A DNA stretch of 64,000 bases from Aerococcus mictus (GTDB taxonomy: Bacteria; Bacillota; Bacilli; Lactobacillales; Aerococcaceae): assembly GCF_003286595.3 (NCBI RefSeq), contig NZ_CP132985.1, positions 1,550,001 to 1,614,000 of the forward strand, in the 5' to 3' direction. A program made the position numbers and the translations under genes. The notes under the pieces are model-generated. The model ran no database searches and was not told where the DNA came from. It was given only the letters and a program-made list of their open reading frames with translations. Shown one piece after another: positions 57,411 to 64,000 of this stretch (the first letter of the stretch is position 1; every line of letters begins with the position of its first letter).

Positions 57411-58625
57411 CTATTGTCCCTGTCCACCATAGGGGTTGGCCGGGGCTGGATTATTATTCCCAGCAGCTGGCACTTGAGGAGCTGGGGCCTGTCCTTGGCC
57501 ATTGGCTGGTTGTTGGTTAGGGGCCACTTGGGACTGCTGTTGCTGTTGTTGTCTTTGGGCTGCTTGAGCTTGACGGTCCGCTTCCGCTTGAGCTGCTTCT
57601 CTTTGCTTGGCCTCTTCTTGCCTTTGTGACTCAGCGGCTTGACTTTGACGAGCAGCCGCTGCTTCAGCCTCAGCTTGGGCCGCTTGGGCTTCTTGAGCCT
57701 CCGCCTTCTTCTTATCTCTAATACTTTGACTTTCCTTAGCCATGGATTCTTCTAAGGCAGCCTTGTCATCATTTTTGCCTTGGAAGCCGTGACTTAGGTC
57801 AAAGTGTTCTTCCTGCAAGGCTTGACCAAAGAGATCTGCTAATGCTTTAAAGCCTTGGTCATTGAATAGACCTGTCTCTTGGTTATAGATCTTCTCAGGG
57901 TCAAAGTTCTTCGCCTCGAAAGCCTTATTGAGGTCCATGATATTTATATGTGACTCTTCTAAGGCTTGAATTAAGCGGACTAAGAAACTTCCGTATGTGC
58001 CCTGGCCATTAGCCGCTTCACTATAAGATGGTAAAGCCAGGAAAACAATATTAGTTTCTGGGGAAGCAATCCGTAGATGGCCATAGACTTGTTTCAAATT
58101 AACCAGGGTATCTTCAAGGCTTCTCCCTTGGGCAAAGTCCACTTCACTGGTCAAAGGAAGGATTAATAAATGTGGTTTTTCCTTAGCCACCTGGTCAACC
58201 AGGTCACTCGTTAATAAGGACTGGCTGCTGTGGCCTGCATAGTCATAAGCTTGAACATTTAAATCTAAGTCTGCTGCTTGGCCTTTGGCCTTAATGTGCT
58301 CGCTTAGCCATTGGTCACTTTCTCCTTGAACCTTAACCGTAGCCACTTTGGCTTGGGTTCCTGCTTGGTTAATATAGGCTAAATAATCACTAAGAGTCGC
58401 TTCTTGGCGCTTGTCTTCAAAGCGCTTGGCCGCCTGGCTATGGTCACTGGCTTTAGGCGCTTGACTTTCCACCTGGCTACTTGCTTGGCTTTTTGACTCA
58501 TAGGCGACATTATTTTGCCCTGTTTGTCTTTGCTTACCAATCAGGTAAAAAGCAGCCACTAAGAGGACAGTAATTATTGTCGCAATAATAGCTATCTTAC
58601 GCTGTTGATCTCTAGATGTGTTCAT
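57411..58625 (-). CDS. Membrane-anchored SGNH-like protein with Gln/Ala-rich tail
   Basis: A 404-residue protein: one membrane helix (about 10-28), a Ser/Gln linker, then a domain (about 78-265) that resembles SGNH hydrolases in fold pattern (LLILPLTSEVDF, ETNIVFLALPSYS, LFNDQGFKALADLF). The catalytic Ser and His of SGNH enzymes are not evident, so activity is doubtful. Residues 290-404 are a coiled-coil and low-complexity region made of Gln, Ala, Glu and Pro, ending in NPYGGQGQ, which could extend through the wall. Its role is unknown. Confidence 0.55.
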   Translation of the reverse strand: MNTSRDQQRKIAIIATIITVLLVAAFYLIGKQRQTGQNNVAYESKSQASSQVESQAPKASDHSQAAKRFEDKRQEATLSDYLAYINQAGTQAKVATVKVQGESDQWLSEHIKAKGQAADLDLNVQAYDYAGHSSQSLLTSDLVDQVAKEKPHLLILPLTSEVDFAQGRSLEDTLVNLKQVYGHLRIASPETNIVFLALPSYSEAANGQGTYGSFLVRLIQALEESHINIMDLNKAFEAKNFDPEKIYNQETGLFNDQGFKALADLFGQALQEEHFDLSHGFQGKNDDKAALEESMAKESQSIRDKKKAEAQEAQAAQAEAEAAAARQSQAAESQRQEEAKQREAAQAEADRQAQAAQRQQQQQQSQVAPNQQPANGQGQAPAPQVPAAGNNNPAPANPYGGQGQ

Positions 58626-58775
58626 CTAACTTGCTCCTCTCCTTCTTCTTAAAAGATTGTAACATGAGACTGCTCCAAAAACGAGAAAAAAATATTTTAC
58701 CTATACACTATTCCTTAAGCTATGTTATACTATTTTTGACTTTGGTTTTTCCAAGTGAAGAAAGTAGGTCATGTG

Positions 58776-59363
58776 ATGTATCATCCAAAAGAAGGAGAAT
58801 TCATCACAGTCAAAAGTTATAAACATGACGGCTCACTCCATCGAACATGGCGCGATTGTTTGGTCCTAAAAACAAGCGAACAAAGTATTATTGCTTGTAA
58901 CGACCACACCCTCGTTACCGAATCTGATGGTCGCCGTTGGGTGACACGTGAACCCGCTTTACTCTATTTTCATAAAAAATATTGGTTCAATATTGTCACC
59001 ATGTTAAGGCAGAACGGTGTCTCATATTATAGTAACCTAGCTTCTCCTTATGTCATTGATGAAGAAGCCTTGAAGTATATCGACTATGATTTAGATATTA
59101 AAATTTTCCCTGATGGGGAAAAACGCCTGTTAGATATTGACGAGTATTTAGAGCATGGTCATGAAATGCATTATTCTAAAGAATTAGATATAATCATTAA
59201 AAGCCATCTCAAAGAGTTAGTACGCTGGATCGAGGAAGAAAGAGGTCCCTTTTCTAAACCTTATGTCGATCTCTGGTACGAACGCTACTGTCAGCTGACC
59301 CAACGTCGTAAGCGACGGAAGAAAAGCTACAAGTATAAGAAGAAAAAGCGGATTCAGTCGTAA
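58776..59363 (+). CDS. ntdP: Nucleoside tri-/diphosphate phosphatase (YgaC/NtdP)
   Basis: A 195-residue DUF402 protein, strongly like B. subtilis Yga[39 protein letters not shown], and [18 protein letters not shown], whose acidic residues bind magnesium. It hydrolyses the terminal phosphate of NTPs and NDPs. The last 20 residues are almost all Lys, Arg and Tyr, an unusual basic tail. ATG 58776 (or GTG 58773) is preferred over GTG 58755 because it follows the AGAAAGTAGG site. Confidence 0.9.
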   Translation: MYHPKEGEFITVKSYKHDGSLHRTWRDCLVLKTSEQSIIACNDHTLVTESDGRRWVTREPALLYFHKKYWFNIVTMLRQNGVSYYSNLASPYVIDEEALKYIDYDLDIKIFPDGEKRLLDIDEYLEHGHEMHYSKELDIIIKSHLKELVRWIEEERGPFSKPYVDLWYERYCQLTQRRKRRKKSYKYKKKKRIQS

Positions 59364-59437
59364 TAAGATCATCAGACTGTGATGATTAAGCAGATAGCGT
59401 CATACGCTATATCTTTTCAAGTGATTAAAGTCTTGAT

Positions 59438-59478
59438 AAAAAAACGTCGACACCATAGAGTGGTCGACGTTTTTTTTA
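59438..59478. terminator. ntdP terminator
   Basis: AACGTCGAC and GTCGACGTT form a 9-bp stem followed by eight T; A run on the other side. Confidence 0.92.
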
Positions 59479-59532
59479 TTATGCAACTTAACTAAGCTGA
59501 ACATTACTAGTTTTTTTAGCGAATGCTTGCCT

Positions 59533-59793
59533 TTTGGCGCGCTTGTCGCACTTTCTAGTTGAGTTCGGACGCCAGTCTTGAAGTTGCTTCAGAAAATTCC
59601 AACGCACAGTTATTCTGTGCTTATGGTATTTTCCTCCAGCAATTCAAGACTTTAGCAACGTCCTCACATCCTTCTCAAACCTGTTCCGGGTGCAGATCGA
59701 TCTCCACTTCACTAAAGTGCAAGAAATTCTTTTCAAGAATTTTTGCTCTTTAGCTCCAGTGCTATCGATCTTTAGCGCACCCGTCACACTCTC
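59533..59793 (-). repeat. Dispersed structured repeat, copy B (3' UTR of mutY)
   Basis: Read on the minus strand it begins at the mutY stop codon (59794-59792) with GAGAGTGTGACGGGTGCGC. It has a first long hairpin (59688-59782; GGGTGC/GCACCC and AGATCGAT/ATCGATCT arms) and a second 78-nt hairpin (59574-59651) shared with copy A. It ends CTCAACTAGAAAGTGCGAC. The two ends, GAGAGTGTGAC and GAAAGTGCGAC, resemble each other as direct repeats. No gene is visible inside it. Confidence 0.75.
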
Positions 59794-61006
59794 ATAGATC
59801 AAGATAATCTTTTAAGGCCTGCCAAATCTTCATTTGGACGGTAGGATAGGCATGGTGGTTAAGGTCATGCAAGAAAACCCAATCATTATCTTCTTGGTCT
59901 TGCCAGCCTTTTTCGGCTGCGGGAGATAATTTAGCATAGTAGAGATCAATCTCCCAGAGTCGGTGAGAAAAGACATGGCGGACATGGCCGATGGATTTTT
60001 TCATTACGACTGGTCTAAGATCGTAAACTGCCTCTGCTTCAGCAACCAGGTTTTGGTAAGGCTGGCGCTCTTCTCCCCCTTGCTGGTCAGCTTCTTCTTG
60101 GTTAGCCACTTCAAAAAGCGGAACCGTCCACAAATTAGCCAAGAGACCCTGGCTGGGACGCTTTTCAATCAGATACTGGCCTTGACTATTCTCCAGCAAG
60201 AGTGCTTGGTAGTGAATGGTTTTGGATTTGGTTTTGGATAATTTCACCGGATAATCCAACTCGGTCCCGGTTAAGGTAGCTAGGTTAAAGTCTTTGATAG
60301 GACTAATATCACTCAAGGGCTTCTTAGCGGTTTCGTAACTACTGCCCAAGTCCATCAGAGCTTGGTTGAAGTCGCCGGGCCGTTCATCGCCCATCACATA
60401 AGCCACTACTTCACGGAAGATAGCGTGGTTCTTTTGCCGGCTGATGTCAGCATTAATGGTAAAGAGGCGGCTGAAAACTCGCATGGCATTTCCATCGATG
60501 GCGGGTACGGCCTGACCAAATGCAATAGAAGCAATGGCGCCAGCCGTATAAGGTCCAATCCCGGAAAGTTTCTTCAATTCCTTAGCGGTTTGGGGAAATC
60601 GACCGCCATAGTCATTCACAATCTCCTGGGCCGCTTTGTGGAGGTTTTTAGCTCTAGAGTAATAACCTAGTCCGGCCCAAAGTTTCAGTAAGTCATCTTC
60701 TTCTGCCGCTGCCAGGTCCACGACAGTGGGAAAGGCTTGTAAAAAGCGTTGGTAGTAAGGAATAACAGTATTGACCTGGGTTTGCTGCAACATAATCTCT
60801 GATATCCAAATCCGGTAAGGGTCCTTACTTTCCCGCCAAGGCAAGTGGCGGCCCTCCCTATCATACCAATCAAACAAGGTTTTTCGAAAAGCTTGGTTGG
60901 TTTGTTCTCCCCAGACTTCAACTCCCTCGATGGTCGGTCCTAAATCAACAATGGCTGATTGACCGATCCAATCCTTAGGGGAAAAATCTTGATTACTTCC
61001 GCTCAC
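59792..61006 (-). CDS. mutY: A/G-specific adenine glycosylase, without Fe-S cluster
   Basis: A 404-residue DNA repair enzyme removing A mispaired with 8-oxoG. The catalytic Glu is in WISEIMLQQTQ (Glu70); helix-hairpin-helix LSGIGPYTAGAIASIAFG leads to Asp171 in AIDGNAM. The C-terminal NUDIX-like domain with FSHRLWEI recognises 8-oxoG. Where MutY normally has four Cys after NQALMDLG, this protein has none (220-245), and I find no Cys anywhere in it. It is therefore a clusterless MutY. The ATG overlaps the recX stop by 4 nt. There is an N-terminal extension of about 35 residues. Confidence 0.9.
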   Translation of the reverse strand: MSGSNQDFSPKDWIGQSAIVDLGPTIEGVEVWGEQTNQAFRKTLFDWYDREGRHLPWRESKDPYRIWISEIMLQQTQVNTVIPYYQRFLQAFPTVVDLAAAEEDDLLKLWAGLGYYSRAKNLHKAAQEIVNDYGGRFPQTAKELKKLSGIGPYTAGAIASIAFGQAVPAIDGNAMRVFSRLFTINADISRQKNHAIFREVVAYVMGDERPGDFNQALMDLGSSYETAKKPLSDISPIKDFNLATLTGTELDYPVKLSKTKSKTIHYQALLLENSQGQYLIEKRPSQGLLANLWTVPLFEVANQEEADQQGGEERQPYQNLVAEAEAVYDLRPVVMKKSIGHVRHVFSHRLWEIDLYYAKLSPAAEKGWQDQEDNDWVFLHDLNHHAYPTVQMKIWQALKDYLDL

Positions 61007-62019
61007 AGTTCTCCTTCTTCCTCTGCCTGCCTTATAGCCGCATCGATGGCTTCACTCTTAAAGCCACGGCCAAAAAGCATGGTTTTTACTTTGAAACGTC
61101 GTTCTTTCTCATCCAAATTCCGGTACTTCTTCCAATAGCGCTTAAAATACTTATTTAACGCCGCACCCTCATCACGGTCGAGCTGGTCAGACTCTTTTAG
61201 TTGGGATAAAACTTGGCTAATTAAGTCATTATTGTAGCCCTTCTTATAGAGAAATTGCTGTAATTTCTCCCGTGCCTTTAGGTTGGAATTCTTTCTAAGT
61301 AAGCTAGGTAACTTCTTTTTAGCCAAGTGTTGAGCATTTTCCATTTGATCAGCCTCACTATACTCCAACAAGGCTTGGTCAATGATGTCTTCACTAAGCC
61401 CCTTTTCCTTCAGTTCCATAGCAATCACCTTGGGGCCTTTTCGGTTGATAGTCTTAGCCGTTCGGGTATAGGACTGGCCGTAATAGAGGTCGTTAACTAG
61501 GGATAAATCTTCCAATTTTCCCATGACCTTATCAATAGTCGCTTGGGAATAGTCTTCCTTAGCTAAACGTTGGCTAACTTGCTTTTTAGACCGTAAACTG
61601 TGGCTTAAATAGTTTAGGGCAATCTGATAAGCCCGGTTATCGCGTTCACTGGCCAGGATATTTTTGCTTTCCTCTTGGCTTAAGTACTGCCCCTTAGACA
61701 GAGCATAACGGACTAGGGTGTCTTCACTAATTCCAAAAACAAAGTCGCCGTCAAGATAGACATTATAACGTTTCTTATGACGTTTTTGGGCTTCGATCAT
61801 GGTAATCTTGCCTGCTAAAACGCTCTCCTGGTCTTGGTCTAAGCCTTCTGGGTCAGAGGAGGTGACTGCTTTTCTAGAACGAAAACCGGTTTTTTTAGCC
61901 TTTCTTTTTGGCCTGGTCAGCTGATCACTTTCATCGGCTAAGGCTCTGACTTTTTTTGAGCGGGACTTTTTCTCTGGACTGATCTCACTTAATTTTACTG
62001 GTTGATTATCTTCTAGCAT
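61003..62019 (-). CDS. recX: RecX-like recombination regulator
   Basis: A 338-residue protein. Residues about 70-330 are RecX: KRYNVYLDGDFVFGISEDTLVRY-type beginning, three-helix repeats with SKKQVSQRL, IAMELKEKGLSEDIID, and FLYKKGYNNDLISQVL. RecX binds RecA filaments and limits recombination. The first about 70 residues are Lys/Arg/Ser/Asp-rich and not part of the usual family, so either the start lies downstream or there is a basic tail; the ribosome site at 62019 is weak (GGAATGG). The stop overlaps the mutY start (ATGA type). Confidence 0.82.
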   Translation of the reverse strand: MLEDNQPVKLSEISPEKKSRSKKVRALADESDQLTRPKRKAKKTGFRSRKAVTSSDPEGLDQDQESVLAGKITMIEAQKRHKKRYNVYLDGDFVFGISEDTLVRYALSKGQYLSQEESKNILASERDNRAYQIALNYLSHSLRSKKQVSQRLAKEDYSQATIDKVMGKLEDLSLVNDLYYGQSYTRTAKTINRKGPKVIAMELKEKGLSEDIIDQALLEYSEADQMENAQHLAKKKLPSLLRKNSNLKAREKLQQFLYKKGYNNDLISQVLSQLKESDQLDRDEGAALNKYFKRYWKKYRNLDEKERRFKVKTMLFGRGFKSEAIDAAIRQAEEEGEL

Positions 62020-62068
62020 GTTTTCACCATTCCATACGCTTAGTCTGAGCTAGATTTCAATAATTGCT

Positions 62069-62926
62069 CTAGATCAGACTTTTTTCACTTTGCTGTTCTT
62101 GATAATATTCTTTGAAAAATAAATAAGACTGCATTTTCTCTATCGGATCTTCGATTAAAGGATTCGATAGGAGGTCTAGATAATAACTCTGCCACAAGTG
62201 GTAGGCAAATTCAAGTTGGGCTTTGATTTGTACATTTTTAACCGGTAAAACTAAGGAAGTCGATGCAACCGTTTCAATGGTCACCGGTCGACCCCCTACC
62301 GGGAAGAAGTGAAAGTATTTCACCAAGTTGAGGTTTAAGTAGCCGTGAAAATTTTGGTTGCGATAGCGCAGAGGCATCAATAAGTGCTTCCCCAGAAAGA
62401 AAGGCCTAAGCCAAGTATTTCCCAGGTCTACTGGTTCTTGAACCAACCGATCAGTCATTTGCGTTTTTAGGGTTGATTTTAATAATTGGTCCAAAGTACA
62501 CTGACTCCGGTACAAGAAGCCCTCACTGGTTAAGATCAAAGACCCCTTTAAATAGGCTTTATCTGTGTGATTTTTCAGCAAACGGCCTTTGACTTCTAAA
62601 ACCATGAGGGTATCCTCACGAAAATGCCCGATACTCCGCGGAACTTCCTGAGCTATCCGATAGGCTCTAATCAGGTCGTCAGCCTCCACTAAAGAAAGGT
62701 ACTTATGCGGTAAATTCAAGGCATAGTGCTGGCAATAGTCACTATCCTTATTTGAAATAAGGGAAGAATTGTCAGATGACCGAGTGGCTTCTGGGGCCTC
62801 ATTAGCTAGGGTCGACTTTGCTAGTGACTCTATAGATTGGGCCTCACTGGTATTTACAGCAGCGGGATCTTCTCCCACTTGAGACGGGGACATATGGCAA
62901 GACGTTAGCGACATGTTTTCCAACAT
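62069..62926 (-). CDS. Unknown protein, possibly ComK-like
   Basis: A 285-residue protein without signal or membrane segments. The first 65 residues are Ser/Ala/Glu-rich and disordered. The rest (about 66-265) has a layout slightly like competence factor ComK: a hydrophobic stretch with LLMPLRYRNQNFHGYLNL, then KYFHFFPVGGRPVTIETVASTSLVLP, then a helix QIKAQLEFAYHLWQSYYLD. I cannot confirm this by eye. AAGGAG lies 8 nt before the ATG. An inverted repeat TTCTCA/TGAGAA is upstream (62952-62968). It stands between recX and the Pho-box region. Confidence 0.4.
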   Translation of the reverse strand: MLENMSLTSCHMSPSQVGEDPAAVNTSEAQSIESLAKSTLANEAPEATRSSDNSSLISNKDSDYCQHYALNLPHKYLSLVEADDLIRAYRIAQEVPRSIGHFREDTLMVLEVKGRLLKNHTDKAYLKGSLILTSEGFLYRSQCTLDQLLKSTLKTQMTDRLVQEPVDLGNTWLRPFFLGKHLLMPLRYRNQNFHGYLNLNLVKYFHFFPVGGRPVTIETVASTSLVLPVKNVQIKAQLEFAYHLWQSYYLDLLSNPLIEDPIEKMQSYLFFKEYYQEQQSEKSLI

Positions 62927-63032
62927 TTCTGGTACTCCTTCATTGTATTAGTTCTCAGTTATTGAGAAACCATTTTTAAGATAGCATATATTCTTCCAGT
63001 AAAGACTATCTTTACTTAAAGCTAATCCATTT

Positions 63033-63108
63033 TTTACCAGGAATTTACAAAACTTATTTTTAAACGCTTACATCCGCCTTTTTACCTAAAATTTACCCTA
63101 CTTTTACA
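63033..63108 (+). promoter_or_regulatory. Cluster of five Pho-box-like hexamers
   Basis: TTTACC (63033), TTTACA (63044), then TTTACC (63081), TTTACC (63092) and TTTACA (63103). Spacing within each group is exactly 11 bp. All read on the plus strand, toward a region without a clear gene. A TATTTT (63055) could be a -10 for the first pair. Confidence 0.55.
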
Positions 63109-63207
63109 AAGGGGCCCCTGTTTGTCTAGTTCTCTTTGAGCATTCCTTCTGCCTTTACATAATGGTCGTTGAATATCTAACAAGCAAGCATATCATTTTG
63201 AAGTATT
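63109..63207 (+). other. Candidate small RNA region downstream of the Pho-box cluster
   Basis: Between the hexamer array and the hairpin at 63208 there is about 100 nt with no supported gene on the plus strand; the best frame (ATG 63162, 15 codons) lacks a ribosome site. If the boxes drive transcription, a short RNA is the simplest product. Confidence 0.3.
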
Positions 63208-63256
63208 AAAAAACAACAAATCCCTAGATTAAATTCTAGTTATTTGTTGTTTCAAG
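63208..63256. terminator. Terminator of the XRE gene, possibly bidirectional
   Basis: AAACAACAAAT (63211) and ATTTGTTGTTT (63242) form a perfect 11-bp stem with an inner CTAGA/TCTAG pair. The minus strand continues with a T run, so it mainly serves the XRE gene; the plus-side tail is weaker. Confidence 0.75.
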
Positions 63257-63294
63257 GTCTTACGCACCTAGCTATTCCGTCTTTGATATCAGTT

Positions 63295-63552
63295 TTAGAA
63301 GTGCACATCGACAACGAGATGGCCACCTACAGCATTAACAATTTCTTGTAGGGTACCTAAACTAATATTTTGTTGACGTGATTCAACCCGTGAGATATAA
63401 CTTTGCTTACGCCCAGAAATATCCGCTAATTGAGCCTGGGATAGCCCCTTTTCTTGACGGATTTTTAGCAACACATCAGAAGCCTTAATACTTGCTTGTT
63501 GTCTTGCAATATTTTTTTCATCAAGGGATAGGTCTTCTCTATGCGTATCCAT
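63295..63552 (-). CDS. XRE-family helix-turn-helix regulator, antitoxin-like
   Basis: An 85-residue DNA-binding protein. The HTH is about residues 27-80: LLKIRQEKGLSQAQLADISG followed by RKQSYISRVESRQQNISLGTL in two pieces, ending GGHLVVDVHF. This resembles HigA-type antitoxins. AGGAGG suits the ATG at 63552 (8 nt) better than the one at 63558. No toxin gene is adjacent on either side, so it may be a solitary regulator or an orphan antitoxin. Confidence 0.8.
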   Translation of the reverse strand: MDTHREDLSLDEKNIARQQASIKASDVLLKIRQEKGLSQAQLADISGRKQSYISRVESRQQNISLGTLQEIVNAVGGHLVVDVHF

Positions 63553-63812
63553 ATTCATCCCCTCCTAAATATTTCACACAACTCATCATAATATTTTTAA
63601 TAAACATATATCCTATATTTATATTATACATAAATCATAAGATAATGCATAGATATAAACTTTGGACGAGCTATCTCAAATATTTATAAATTCTCAGCAA
63701 AGTGAACCCATCAAGAAAACATGGGAAAATCGAAAAGCCAACCAATAGATATAAGCGCTTGACATGGACTAAAAAGTTAATTAATCAAAGCACTTGTAGG
63801 GTTACAAAAGCA
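63553..63812. other. Intergenic region with no recognised feature
   Basis: About 260 bp, AT-rich. I see only weak promoter-like sequences for the XRE gene and no gene. Confidence 0.5.
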
Positions 63813-64000
63813 CTAGTCTTCTTGGCCTAAGTGACTGAGCAAATAGGTCACTAAGCAGCCTGCTCCAAAACCGAGTAAGAGATGGCTCCAGTTAAAGCGC
63901 TTCACTTCTTCATCATCCAAACGCGTTGGAATCACCCGGCCGGTTGCTTCAGAAATATCCTGGATATCCTCATTTAACAATTCTTCCATCGGTTGATCAA
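63813..64000 (-). CDS. C-terminal end of a small membrane protein (truncated by the window)
   Basis: The last 62 codons of a gene coming from beyond 64000. The visible part is acidic (MEELLNEDIQDISEATGR), then has one membrane helix (HLLLGFGAGCLVTYLLSHL) and ends in GQED. No family is recognised. The true start could be outside the window. Confidence 0.6.
   Translation of the reverse strand, partial: DQPMEELLNEDIQDISEATGRVIPTRLDDEEVKRFNWSHLLLGFGAGCLVTYLLSHLGQED

Overview
The window is a low-GC Gram-positive chromosome segment. The 16S rRNA on the minus strand (49543-51096), the YSIRK/LPXTG surface protein, sucrose-PTS, PerR, NtdP (YgaC) and RecX/MutY genes all point to Lactobacillales. By eye the 16S resembles Aerococcus most, so the likely source is an Aerococcus species; this is recognition, not a computed match.

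Layout. 1-5 kb: end of a yhaO-yhaN DNA-repair pair, a yheA-like gene, a class A penicillin-binding protein and trmL, all on minus. 5-8 kb: xpt, then a D-2-hydroxyacid dehydrogenase paired with an uncharacterised TIM-barrel protein. 8-12.7 kb: a complete sucrose module, scrA divergent from scrB-scrR, with LacI-type operators on both promoters. 14.4-24.8 kb: a giant collagen-like, modular, LPXTG surface protein whose frame is cut by one in-frame amber codon. 25.3-35.6 kb: one long minus-strand operon with a metallophosphoesterase, three substrate-binding lipoproteins (one carrying a nonsense codon), two permeases and an ATPase of Ugp type, then a PP2C-like protein, a 2H phosphoesterase and a nucleoside hydrolase. 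TTTACA-N5-TTTACA direct repeats (Pho-box pattern) precede this operon and, in the opposite direction, a 37-codon gene that is flanked by a strong terminator. 36-41.4 kb: YdcF-type protein, aryl-sulfate sulfotransferase-like lipoprotein, a double FMN-binding/PAS protein, and a two-gene chromate-type transporter.

41.4-45 kb is a decayed phage or integrative element. It has a broken ImmA-like peptidase, an intact Abi_2 (HEPN) protein, an intact Ltp-type superinfection-exclusion protein and a twice-broken tyrosine integrase. It ends beside the terminator of an rRNA/tRNA operon. That operon (45.07-51.5 kb, minus) runs from three tandem promoters through 16S, 23S, 5S and twelve tRNAs: Asn, Ser, Glu, Val, Asp, Phe, Tyr, Trp, His, Gln, Cys, Leu. 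51.6-64 kb: a membrane protein, proC, perR, an aromatic-acid-exporter-like protein, pullulanase, an SGNH-like anchored protein, ntdP, mutY (with no cysteine at all, so without the usual Fe-S cluster), recX, an unknown or ComK-like gene, a solitary XRE regulator and one truncated gene.

The most interesting signals outside the genes are two. First, a dispersed, sense-oriented 3'-UTR repeat forms a 78-nt hairpin whose two copies differ by a compensatory base-pair change (5762-5839 and 59574-59651, with fragments at 7915 and 14211). Second, there are three Pho-box clusters, one of which (63033-63108) points into about 100 nt with no convincing gene, a candidate phosphate-starvation small RNA.
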